DNA from: Microbacterium oxydans
GTDB taxonomy: Bacteria; Actinomycetota; Actinomycetes; Actinomycetales; Microbacteriaceae
NCBI RefSeq assembly: GCF_026559675.1
Contig: NZ_CP092891.1
Location: 558,001-622,000, forward strand
DNA length: 64,000 nt
Reading direction: 5' to 3'
The notes below the pieces were generated by a model, which ran no database searches, was not told the DNA's origin, and saw only the letters and a list, made by a program, of their open reading frames with translations. Shown here in pieces: positions 53,083-61,524 of the stretch (its first letter is position 1; the number at the start of each line of letters is the position of its first letter). The translations under genes were made by a program, and so were the position numbers.

Positions 53083-53111
53083 TTGTGGATTCCCGCCCTG
53101 CGCACTACCAT
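53083..53111 (+). promoter_or_regulatory. Promoter of the lipoprotein gene, followed by a leader hairpin
   Basis: TTGTGG (53083-53088) and TACCAT (53106-53111) are 17 nt apart. The predicted leader is about 80 nt and contains a perfect 8-bp hairpin, CCGAGGCC (53149-53156) with GGCCTCGG (53162-53169). No known riboswitch class is recognised. Confidence 0.5.
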
Positions 53112-53197
53112 TAGCCGACGCCGCGTTCTGCGTGGTTGAAGGGGAATACCGAGGCCGAGGGGGCCTCGGCGGGGATTCTGGCTTGTGGGGAGCTGCA

Positions 53198-53806
53198 GTG
53201 TTCAACGTTTCATCATGCCGTTCTGGGGACGGCTCTTCGCGCAGACGTGGCGCGATGTTCATCGCGCCTCTGGTCGCGCTCGCACTCCTGACGGCAGGCT
53301 GCACCGCAGCCCCTGAGGCCTCGGAGTCTCCTGCGCCCGAGGGCACCAGCACGACCGACTGGACGGCACCCGCCGACCCGGAGGCCGAAGGGCCCACCGA
53401 GGCGCCGGCACTGACCGAGGAGAGCGGGAAGCTCGCGGAGCCGATCACCCTCTCCACCGACATGGTCGTCACGATCGACAAGATCGCGACCACGACCATC
53501 AAGCCGCAGACGCCCGGCGAGTACGCGGGCTCCGCGGTCGTCGTCACGATCTCGGTGGCCAACGACTCGAAGCGGGCGCAGAGCGTCGACTCGGCCGTGG
53601 TCAACCTCGTCACCGATGACGGTGACATCGGCGTCGCCACGACCGCCGGTGGGAACGATCCCCTCTCGGGGGAGCTCGCCGCGGGCTCCGAGGCGACGGG
53701 GACCTACGTCTTCATGCTCGACCCGACGAAGGGGCGCTCGGTGAAGATCAGCGTCAACTACGCCGCAGGAGAGCCGGTCGCGACCTTCGCCGGCCAGCTG
53801 TCCTGA
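53198..53806 (+). CDS. Secreted lipoprotein with an Ig-like (DUF4352-like) domain
   Basis: A 202-residue protein. The N-terminus has an arginine-rich segment (SSRRRG), a hydrophobic stretch and lipobox LTAGC (Cys near residue 35), so it should be lipid-anchored outside. A Pro-Glu-Thr-rich low-complexity stretch is followed by a beta-sandwich (about 95-202) with VVVTISVANDSKRAQSV, like DUF4352/telomeric-repeat-binding-type Ig folds of actinobacterial lipoproteins. GTG 53198 with GGGGAG 6 nt upstream is preferred; ATG 53255 would give a shorter signal. It precedes the giant PKD protein and may help to anchor or assemble it, which is inference. Confidence 0.75.
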   Translation: MFNVSSCRSGDGSSRRRGAMFIAPLVALALLTAGCTAAPEASESPAPEGTSTTDWTAPADPEAEGPTEAPALTEESGKLAEPITLSTDMVVTIDKIATTTIKPQTPGEYAGSAVVVTISVANDSKRAQSVDSAVVNLVTDDGDIGVATTAGGNDPLSGELAAGSEATGTYVFMLDPTKGRSVKISVNYAAGEPVATFAGQLS

Positions 53807-53890
53807 CACACGCTTTTCGCATCTCGCTGTAATCGGCAAAGCAACACACTCACACTTTCGAAGAAGAAAACTGGCGGCTGGGGAGTCACT

Positions 53891-56800
53891 ATGGGGAACA
53901 CATCGACCTCGAGGCGGGCGCTGAGCGCTCTCGCCTCCGTCGTGACGGCGGCGTTGCTCGTCGCGGGCATGACGACGTTGGGCGCGCAGGCGGCATCGGC
54001 GGACGTGCCGTCGACGCCACCGCCGCTGCTGCAGCGTGACGAGAACGTCGTCACGTCGGATCCGATTCCGACGGTGCAGATCGACAACGGCTATGTCTGG
54101 TCGCAGACCGTCATCGGCTCGACCGTGTACGCGGTGGGCAAGTTCGACAACGCCCGTGCGCCCCTGGCGGTGCCGGGAACGAGCCTGACGGCCCGCTCCA
54201 ACGTGCTCGCCTACGACATCAACACCGGACAGCTGCTGTCGTTCGCGCCGCAGGTCAACGGTGTCATCAAGGCCGTCGCGGCCTCGCCCGACGGCAGCCG
54301 CATCTACATCGGCGGATCCTTCAACTCGGTCAACGGCCAGACGCGCTGGAACTTCGCGGCTCTCGACGCCGTCACCGGTCAGCTCGTCCCCGGATTCTCT
54401 CCGTCGATCGGCGGCAGCGGCGTCTACGCCCTCGCCACCTCCGGATCGAGCGTCTACGTGGGCGGCCTGTTCACCCAGGGCAACGCCACGGCACGGAAGA
54501 ACCTGGCGGCGTTCAGCGCCACCAACGGCGCACTGCTGAGCTGGGCACCGCAGACCGACCTCCAGGTCGACGCGATGGTCATGGACCCTGCCGGACAGAA
54601 CGTCATCGCCGCCGGGCGCTTCTCGCAGGTGAACGGTGACCTGACCATGCGCGGCACCGCCGCCCTGGACAAGACGACCGGTGCCCTCGACACCGCCTGG
54701 GCACTGCCGCAGACGGTCAAGAACGGGTCGAACACCGGTGCCAACTCGGGCAAGGCGGGCATCTTCGGCCTGGCCGCCGACTCCACGGCCGTCTACGGCA
54801 CCGGCTGGGTGTACGCCGACGCCGCGACCGGAAACCTCGAGGGGACGTTCGCTGCCGAGGCCGGCACCGGACAGGTCCGCTGGATCGCCGACTGCCTCGG
54901 CGACCACTACGGCGTGTACTCGACCGGCAAGGTCGTCTACACGACGAGCCACACGCATGCCTGCGGGACGATGAGCCTGCACCCCGAGCAGAACCCGCGC
55001 ACGCACCGCTACTCCGAGGCGTACACGGCCGATGCTCGCGGCTCGCTGGGCAACCAGCCCGCGGCCGGTGGCACGTACAAGAACTGGGCGGGCACGCCCG
55101 CACCGTCGCCCTACGCCTGGACGCCCGACTGGGCCGTCGGCGTGACGACGGGAATGGGCCAGGCCGGACTCTCCATCACCGGAGCCGGCAACATGATCTC
55201 GATCGGCGGCGAGTTCCGCTCCGTGAACAACGGACGCTTCGAGGGACTCGTGCGCTTCTCGACGAACCCTCCCGGCGGAGCCAAGGACGGCCCGCGCCTG
55301 TCCGCGGCGAACTGGACCGGCACCGCGCAGTCGTTCATCCCCGGCCGGGTCCGGGTCTCGATCCCGGCGAACTGGGACCGTGACGACCTCACGCTCACGT
55401 ATGAGCTGCGCCGCACCGGCACGGCCACCCCGGTCGCCACGACGACGGCCAAGGGCACCTGGTGGAACCGCCCGGCGGTCATCCTGGAAGACAAGACGGC
55501 ACCTCCCGGCTCGCAGCAGGAGTACACGGTCGTCGCGAAGGACGGGAACGGCAACAGCGTCAGCAGTCAGGCCATGACGGCGACGGTGACCGCGGGAGCC
55601 GTCTCGAGCTACGTCAACGCCGTCTCGGCCGACGAGCCGCAGCTGTACTACCCGCTGGGTACTGCGGCCCAGGACTGGGCCGGCGCGAACACCCCCGTGT
55701 TCGGATCGGGCGTCACGTCGTCGACCTCCGGCGTCGAGAACACCGCCACCGGTGCCTCGACGTTCACCGGAACCACCACGGGGCGTGTCTCCACGACGGA
55801 CAAGGTCGCGGCTCCCGAGGAGTTCTCGACGGAGCTCTGGTTCAAGACGAACACCACGACCGGCGGCAAGCTGATCGGCTACGGCGCTGCGGCGACCGGA
55901 GACTCGACCAGCTATGACCGGCACCTCTACATGACGAACAACGGTCGGCTCGTCTTCGGCACCTACAACGGGAGCACGCAGACGATCCAGAACAACACCG
56001 CTCTCAACAACAACGCCTGGCACCACGCTGTGGCGACGCAGAGCGCGGCGGGTATGAAGCTCTACGTCGACGGCGAACTCGTCGCCTCCGACGCGGGCGC
56101 GACCACGGCGGAGAACTACGTCGGGTACTGGCGCATCGGCGGGGACAACCTCACCAGCTGGCCCTCGGCGCCGAGCTCCAAGTACTTCAAGGGAGCGCTC
56201 GATGAGGTCGCGGTCTACCCGTACGCACTGACGCAGACCCAGGTGCAGACGCACTACGGCATCGGCAAGGGCTTCCAGGCCCCGACGGCGTCGTTCACCG
56301 CGACGGCGACCGACCTCGACGTGGCCTTCGACGCGAGCGCCTCCGCTCCGGCGGGTTCCGCCACCATCGCCGGCTACCGCTGGGACTTCGGTGACGACTC
56401 GGCCACGGGCACGGGCAAGACGGTCTCGCACACCTACGCGGCGACCGGCACCTACACGGCTCGGCTCACGGTCACGGACAGCAATGGGCTGGCCACGACG
56501 GTCGAGAAGCCGGTCGTGGTGCAGGCGGCGAACGTGCTGCCGACCGCCTCGTTCGAGCTGACCGGCACCGGTCTGTCGGTCTCCGCCGACGCCTCGGCGT
56601 CCACCGACTCCGACGGCACCATCGCCTCGTACGCGTGGAACTGGGGCGACGGATCGACCTCGACGGGTCAGGTCGCGAACCACGTGTACGCGACGCCGGG
56701 CACCCGCACGGTGACCCTGACCGTCACCGACAACCGGGGCGGGACCGCGTCGACCACGCGGCAGGCCGCTGCGACCCATGCGGACCCCGTCGCGGCCTTC

Positions 56801-58597
56801 ACCTCGACCGCGTCCGGTCTGAGCGTGAGCGTCTCGGGCTCCGGCTCGAGCGCATCCGACGGCGCGACGCTGTCCTACTCCTGGAACTGGGGCGACGGCA
56901 CTCCCGCCGGAACGGGCGTCACCGCCGGCCACACCTACGCGCAGGCCGGAGCACACGACATCACCCTGACCGTGACCGACAGCCTCGGCGGCTCGGCGAC
57001 CGTCACGAAGTCCGTGACCGTCCAGGCGCAGGTGTTCGCCGCGTCCGATGCTTTCGGTCGCGTCGTGTCGAGTGGCTGGGGCGCGGCTGATGTCGGCGGC
57101 ACCTGGGCGCCGATGAGCGGCTCGGCCGCCGTCACCTCCGTCGCAGACGGCGTGGGCAAGGTGAACCTGACTCCGGGCGAGACCCGGGAGATGCTCCTGC
57201 AGGGAACGTCTCTCCTCGATACCTCGGCGCGCATCAGCTACACGCTGTCCGCCGGTCCGTCGACGGGCGTCGCCTACGAGGGACTGGGCGCACGTCGTTC
57301 CGGCTCGAACGGCTACCGCGCACTGGCGTGGCACCGTGCGGACGGGACCACGTGGCTCGTGATCCACCGCAACGGCACGGCGATCGCCAGCACGGCCGTC
57401 TCCGGCCTGACCTGGACCGCGGGGAGCACGTTCAACCTCCTGATGGAGACGACCGGCTCCGGCACCACGACGATCCGCGCCAAGCTGTGGGCGGGCGGGG
57501 CAGCAGAGCCCGCCACCTGGCAGCTGTCCACCACGGACGCGACGCCGGCCCTGCAGGTCGCGGGGGCACCGACGGTGTTCTCCTACCGTGCCGGCAGTGC
57601 GACCGGGACCAACATCGTGAGCTTCGACGACTTCTCCGTGAAGAACCTCGGCGCCGCGGCACCGGATCCCGATCCTCAGCCCGAGCCCGAGCCCACCAAC
57701 GTCGCACCGACGGCGGCGTTCACGGCCACGGCGACCGCGCTGACGGTCAACGTCGACGGAAGCGCGTCGACCGATTCCGACGGGACCATCGCCTCCTACG
57801 CGTGGAACTTCGGCGACGGGACGACGGGCACCGGAGCGACGGCCACGCGCACCTACACGGCGGCGGGCACCTACACCGTGTCGCTGACCGTGAAGGACAA
57901 CAAGGGTGCGACGCACACCGCGACCAAGCAGGTCACGGTCACGGCGCCTCCGGTCGATCCGGACCCGGACCCGAACCCCGCTCCGCTCGCGGGCGATGAG
58001 TTCGACCGCACCGCGGGTCCCGGCTGGGGCAGCGCAGTCACGGGTGGCGCATGGACGATCGCCGGTGGGTCGCAGGCGGCCGCCACCGTCGCCGACGGCC
58101 AGGGCAAGCTGGCCCTGATCGCGGGGGACACCCGGCACGCCACGCTCAACACCACCTCGATCGCCGATGCGGTGCTCGAGACGCAGTTCCGTGTCGACCA
58201 GGCGCCGGCGGCGGGAGGCGCGTACATCGGCGTCATCGCCCGACAGTCCGCCGCGGGGAAGTACTTCGTCCGCGCCTGGCTGCGTCCTGACGGCACCGTC
58301 TGGCTCGTGGCGCACCGCGAGGGAACCGTGCTGCTCACGCAGGCCGTGCCCGGTCTCACCTGGTCGGCGAACACCTCCTACAACCTGAAGGTGTCCGTCA
58401 CCGGAACGTCCTCGGCGACCCTGTCGGCGAAGTTCTGGGCGACGGGTGGCACCGAGCCGGCGAACTGGCAGCTCAACGCCACGGATGCGACGCCCCTGGG
58501 CGCCGGTGCCGTCGGCCTGAGCGGCAACCGGTCGGGGAGCTCGACCGCGGCACTGGGCGTCTCTTTCGATTCGTTCCGCGTCACCGCGCCCCAGTAA
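53891..58597 (+). CDS. Giant secreted protein with beta-propeller, LamG and PKD domains
   Basis: A 1568-residue exported protein. A signal peptide (about 1-37, ending AQAASA) precedes a beta-propeller-like region of delta-60/kelch-type repeats (about 45-460), an Fn3-like stretch, a LamG concanavalin domain (about 582-795), three PKD domains (about 797-1046), a roughly 200-residue module (1050-1255), a fourth PKD (1266-1353) and a second copy of that module (1365-1568). The two modules, starting SDAFGRVVSSGWG and GDEFDRTAGPGWG, recur in the protein at 61525. No sortase motif or membrane anchor ends the protein, so attachment may be through carbohydrate binding. It is probably a cell-wall or EPS-binding adhesin. 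GGGGAG precedes ATG 53891. Confidence 0.87.
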   Translation: MGNTSTSRRALSALASVVTAALLVAGMTTLGAQAASADVPSTPPPLLQRDENVVTSDPIPTVQIDNGYVWSQTVIGSTVYAVGKFDNARAPLAVPGTSLTARSNVLAYDINTGQLLSFAPQVNGVIKAVAASPDGSRIYIGGSFNSVNGQTRWNFAALDAVTGQLVPGFSPSIGGSGVYALATSGSSVYVGGLFTQGNATARKNLAAFSATNGALLSWAPQTDLQVDAMVMDPAGQNVIAAGRFSQVNGDLTMRGTAALDKTTGALDTAWALPQTVKNGSNTGANSGKAGIFGLAADSTAVYGTGWVYADAATGNLEGTFAAEAGTGQVRWIADCLGDHYGVYSTGKVVYTTSHTHACGTMSLHPEQNPRTHRYSEAYTADARGSLGNQPAAGGTYKNWAGTPAPSPYAWTPDWAVGVTTGMGQAGLSITGAGNMISIGGEFRSVNNGRFEGLVRFSTNPPGGAKDGPRLSAANWTGTAQSFIPGRVRVSIPANWDRDDLTLTYELRRTGTATPVATTTAKGTWWNRPAVILEDKTAPPGSQQEYTVVAKDGNGNSVSSQAMTATVTAGAVSSYVNAVSADEPQLYYPLGTAAQDWAGANTPVFGSGVTSSTSGVENTATGASTFTGTTTGRVSTTDKVAAPEEFSTELWFKTNTTTGGKLIGYGAAATGDSTSYDRHLYMTNNGRLVFGTYNGSTQTIQNNTALNNNAWHHAVATQSAAGMKLYVDGELVASDAGATTAENYVGYWRIGGDNLTSWPSAPSSKYFKGALDEVAVYPYALTQTQVQTHYGIGKGFQAPTASFTATATDLDVAFDASASAPAGSATIAGYRWDFGDDSATGTGKTVSHTYAATGTYTARLTVTDSNGLATTVEKPVVVQAANVLPTASFELTGTGLSVSADASASTDSDGTIASYAWNWGDGSTSTGQVANHVYATPGTRTVTLTVTDNRGGTASTTRQAAATHADPVAAFTSTASGLSVSVSGSGSSASDGATLSYSWNWGDGTPAGTGVTAGHTYAQAGAHDITLTVTDSLGGSATVTKSVTVQAQVFAASDAFGRVVSSGWGAADVGGTWAPMSGSAAVTSVADGVGKVNLTPGETREMLLQGTSLLDTSARISYTLSAGPSTGVAYEGLGARRSGSNGYRALAWHRADGTTWLVIHRNGTAIASTAVSGLTWTAGSTFNLLMETTGSGTTTIRAKLWAGGAAEPATWQLSTTDATPALQVAGAPTVFSYRAGSATGTNIVSFDDFSVKNLGAAAPDPDPQPEPEPTNVAPTAAFTATATALTVNVDGSASTDSDGTIASYAWNFGDGTTGTGATATRTYTAAGTYTVSLTVKDNKGATHTATKQVTVTAPPVDPDPDPNPAPLAGDEFDRTAGPGWGSAVTGGAWTIAGGSQAAATVADGQGKLALIAGDTRHATLNTTSIADAVLETQFRVDQAPAAGGAYIGVIARQSAAGKYFVRAWLRPDGTVWLVAHREGTVLLTQAVPGLTWSANTSYNLKVSVTGTSSATLSAKFWATGGTEPANWQLNATDATPLGAGAVGLSGNRSGSSTAALGVSFDSFRVTAPQ

Positions 58598-58608
58598 GAT
58601 CCAGACGC

Positions 58609-59919
58609 ATGGCCACTGCTGTTCCGATCGCGCTCCTCGCCGTCGGAGGAATCGCAGCAGTGGCCATCGTCGTGTTCGTCCTCCGGCTGCTGCCGCGGGC
58701 CGCATTCGTGGTGTGGGCCTGCGTGCTCTTCTTCATCCCGCTCTGGGTGGGCGTGAACATCGGCTTCTACTGGGCTGCGATCACGCTGCTCACCGCGCTG
58801 ATGATCCTCGTCAACTGGTCCGTCGTACCGCTTCGGGCCGCCGACGCCTGGGTCGCGGTGTTCATCCTGGTCGTGGTCGGCCTGTACGGCTTCGGCTCCG
58901 TCGACCTCCCGTCCCTCGTCGCGGCGCTGCTCGAATGGGTGATCCCGTACATCTGGGGGCGGGTCGTGCTCGCGCGGGTCGCGCCCGAATGGGTGACGTC
59001 GACGATCGCGGTCGTCGCCATCGTGGCGGCGACCCTCGCCGTCGTCGAGTTCTTCACCTCGTTCAACCCGTTCGTGCTCATCCCGGGTTCCGGCGTCGTC
59101 TACGACACCTGGAGTCCGCTGCAGGAGCGCGGGGGCGTGTTGCGCGTGGAAGGGGCGTTCGGACACTCGATCGCGCTGGGCGCGGCCCTGGCGATGTCGT
59201 CCGCGTTCGTCGTCGCCACCAAGTGGAGGCTGCTGCCCAAGATCAGCGGCATCGTGATCATCGCGGTCGCCACGGTGCTCACCTTCAGCCGTGTGGGACT
59301 TCTCACGCTCGTCCTCACGCTCGTGCTCTCGACGTTCCTGATCGTGGGCGTCTCCACGCGGTTCCGGGTGACCGTGGCGCTTGCCGGCGTCATCGGCACG
59401 GCCATCGTCATCCCGATCATCGACACCGTCTTCGGCGCCGCAGGGGAGGAGGCCGGCGGCAGCGCGGACTATCGCACCGATCTGCTGGTGCTCCTCGAGC
59501 AGGTGCAGCTGTTCGGCAACCCGGGCGACTGGCATTCGCTGGTCTCCGGCGACTACTACCTGGGCTACTTCGCCCGCTCCGTCGACAACGCCCTGGTCCT
59601 CACCCTGCTCCGCTACGGCTACGTGCCGACGCTGCTGATCATGGCGGCGGTGGTGTGCGCGGCGGTGATGGCGTGGAAGCGCTCGACGCGGAGTCCGGCA
59701 TCGCTCGCGGTCGTCGGACAGCTCCCGAGCCTCGTCGTCGTCGCGCTGATCACGCAGTACAGCATGTTCCTCTGGTTCTGCGTGGGGCTGGCCATCACGT
59801 GGGCGAGGGACTCGGACGCCCTTCGCGGGGCGCCCGGCGCGTCGTCGGAGGTCGGATCCGGGTGGTCGGAGGGCGCGCGGATGCCCCTCGGGACGTCACC
59901 GCCGCAACCATCGTCGTGA
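58609..59919 (+). CDS. O-antigen ligase/polymerase-like membrane protein
   Basis: A 436-residue protein with about eleven membrane helices. A large external loop (about 150-180, with RGGVLRVEGAFGHSIALG) and the second loop (YRTDLLVLLEQVQLFGNPGD and DNALVLTLLRYGYVP) follow the pattern of the O-antigen ligase/Wzy polymerase superfamily (RG-G-HSIALG and the later D-N/Y motif). It should polymerise or ligate lipid-linked oligosaccharide units at the outer face of the membrane. It begins 11 nt after the PKD protein gene and is followed by the Wzc-like autokinase, a pairing typical of Wzy-dependent pathways. The C-terminus is hydrophilic and Pro-Ser-rich. Confidence 0.85.
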   Translation: MATAVPIALLAVGGIAAVAIVVFVLRLLPRAAFVVWACVLFFIPLWVGVNIGFYWAAITLLTALMILVNWSVVPLRAADAWVAVFILVVVGLYGFGSVDLPSLVAALLEWVIPYIWGRVVLARVAPEWVTSTIAVVAIVAATLAVVEFFTSFNPFVLIPGSGVVYDTWSPLQERGGVLRVEGAFGHSIALGAALAMSSAFVVATKWRLLPKISGIVIIAVATVLTFSRVGLLTLVLTLVLSTFLIVGVSTRFRVTVALAGVIGTAIVIPIIDTVFGAAGEEAGGSADYRTDLLVLLEQVQLFGNPGDWHSLVSGDYYLGYFARSVDNALVLTLLRYGYVPTLLIMAAVVCAAVMAWKRSTRSPASLAVVGQLPSLVVVALITQYSMFLWFCVGLAITWARDSDALRGAPGASSEVGSGWSEGARMPLGTSPPQPSS

Positions 59920-59974
59920 GGGTGCCGAAACGGTGATTCCTCTAGTATCGAAGTCTCAGGGGGAATGGGGAGTC

Positions 59975-61327
59975 ATGGGCGAGAGCCGGGTCAGTCTGCG
60001 CGTCATAGCCAGTTCGCTGCGGAAATTCTGGTGGCTGATCGTGCTGTCGGCGGTCCTCGGCGCGGCGGGCTCCTACGGGTACGCCTCGCTGCAGACGCCG
60101 TTGTTCCAGGCGACCACCTCGCTCTACTTCGCCCTCAATCAGGGCACCAGCGCCTCCGACCTCAACCAGGGTTCGGTGTACACGCAGAGCCAGATGCTCT
60201 CGTTCGCCCAGCTCGCCACGAGCTCGCGCGTGCTCGAGCCGGTCATCGAAGAGCTCGGCCTCGACACCACGCCGCGTGCGCTCGCCCGCGACATCGAGGT
60301 CTCGATCCCGCAGAGCACGGTCACCCTGCGCATCACCGGGATCACCGATGACGCCGAGGCGGCGGCCGAGCTGGCGAATGCGGTCGCGGATCAGCTCATC
60401 GTCGTGGTCAAGGATGTGGCTCCGAAGGATCCTCAGGGCGAGTCCACCATCACGGCCCAGGTGATCGACGACGCGGTCGTGCCCGAGTTCCAGTTCACGC
60501 CGAGCAAGCCGCGCGACGCGCTCCTCGGCGGCTTCCTCGGCGGCGTCCTGGGGCTCGCGGTGGCGGTGCTGATCGGCGTGCTCGACACGCGTGTGCGCAA
60601 CGAGGAGGCTCTGACCCAGGCGGGTGGAGACCCCGTGCTCGGTGTCGTCTCGAAGTCGCCGCTGCTCGCGACGCGGGGGATCGCCGTCTCGCAGGAGCCG
60701 CTCGGACACACCTCGGAGGAGTTCCGCCGCATCCGCTCGGCGCTCGCCTATGCGAACGTGTCGTCCCGCGTGAAGGTTCTGCTGGTCACATCGGGCATGC
60801 CCGCGGAGGGCAAGTCGACGATCTCGGTGAACCTCGCGATGACGCTTGCCGGACTCCGCAACTCCGTCCTCCTGATCGATGCCGACATGCGGCGCCCGCG
60901 CGCGCACGAGCATGCGGGTATCGACGGCTCGATCGGACTCACGAGCGTGCTGCTGGACGAGGTGGACTTCGAGGTCGCCAAGCACAGCGTCGCCGACAGC
61001 ACCCTCGACATCCTGCCCGCCGGGACCGTTCCGCCGAACCCGGCGGAGCTGCTCACCTCCTCGCGCATGGCTCAACTGCTCGACTTCGCCGCCGCCGAGT
61101 ACGACTACGTGGTGATCGACTCGCCTCCGACGCTGAGCGTCGCCGATGCGAACCTCTTCGCCACGCAGACCGACGGCGTGATCCTCGTCGTGGACGCGAC
61201 CAAGACGCGTCGCGCCGCGCTGGCGAAGAGCATCAAGTCGCTCGAGTCGGGCGGTGCCCGCATCCTCGGGACGGTGCTCAACCGTGCGCGTCCCGACCGT
61301 CATCGCAGCGAGTACTACAGCGACTGA
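59975..61327 (+). CDS. Wzc/CpsCD-like bacterial tyrosine autokinase (BY-kinase) with Wzz domain
   Basis: A 450-residue protein that joins the polysaccharide co-polymerase and kinase functions. Residues about 8-200 are a Wzz domain with helices near 20-40 and 175-195 and a loop outside. The cytoplasmic kinase (about 250-450) has Walker A SGMPAEGKST (near 270), Walker A' LLIDADMRRPR (near 300) and Walker B YVVIDSPP (near 375). The tyrosine cluster is minimal: only two adjacent tyrosines (SEYYSD) at the C-terminus. It should control chain length and export, opposed by the phosphatase at 52457. ATG 59975 has GGGGAG upstream; an ATG at 59933 would add 14 residues. Confidence 0.92.
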   Translation: MGESRVSLRVIASSLRKFWWLIVLSAVLGAAGSYGYASLQTPLFQATTSLYFALNQGTSASDLNQGSVYTQSQMLSFAQLATSSRVLEPVIEELGLDTTPRALARDIEVSIPQSTVTLRITGITDDAEAAAELANAVADQLIVVVKDVAPKDPQGESTITAQVIDDAVVPEFQFTPSKPRDALLGGFLGGVLGLAVAVLIGVLDTRVRNEEALTQAGGDPVLGVVSKSPLLATRGIAVSQEPLGHTSEEFRRIRSALAYANVSSRVKVLLVTSGMPAEGKSTISVNLAMTLAGLRNSVLLIDADMRRPRAHEHAGIDGSIGLTSVLLDEVDFEVAKHSVADSTLDILPAGTVPPNPAELLTSSRMAQLLDFAAAEYDYVVIDSPPTLSVADANLFATQTDGVILVVDATKTRRAALAKSIKSLESGGARILGTVLNRARPDRHRSEYYSD

Positions 61328-61397
61328 GCCCCCGCGGCGCGCGGCGTGAGCGGCGGACGGAGCGAGTGCTCCATATCGGTATTTGCGTCGTACAGGT

Positions 61398-61426
61398 TTG
61401 TCTTGCCCGGATACCCGGGTTAGTCT
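61398..61426 (+). promoter_or_regulatory. Candidate promoter of the beta-helix protein gene
   Basis: TTGTCT (61398-61403) and TAGTCT (61421-61426) are 17 nt apart, giving a leader of about 92 nt. The leader has a GCGAG/CTCGC hairpin, a GCCGC/GCGGC stem around GTTTAAAC, and a TAGAAT hexamer (61497-61502) that could be a second -10. Confidence 0.5.
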
Positions 61427-61524
61427 TCATGAGTTGCGAGGGGGGCTCGCTCTTTGCCGCCGGGGTTTAAACTGCGGCGAAGGTGCTGGTTGATCGTAGA
61501 ATCTCCCCAGAAGACGGTGACATC

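Noticed and set aside
53118..53197. Riboswitch in the leader of the lipoprotein gene
   Set aside because: Only one simple hairpin is visible and no conserved core of a known riboswitch class can be recognised.
53213..58705. Minus-strand open frame of about 1830 codons opposite the PKD protein gene
   Set aside because: Arg/Gly/Asp/Val-rich antisense shadow without domains; the plus strand encodes a signal peptide, LamG and PKD domains.
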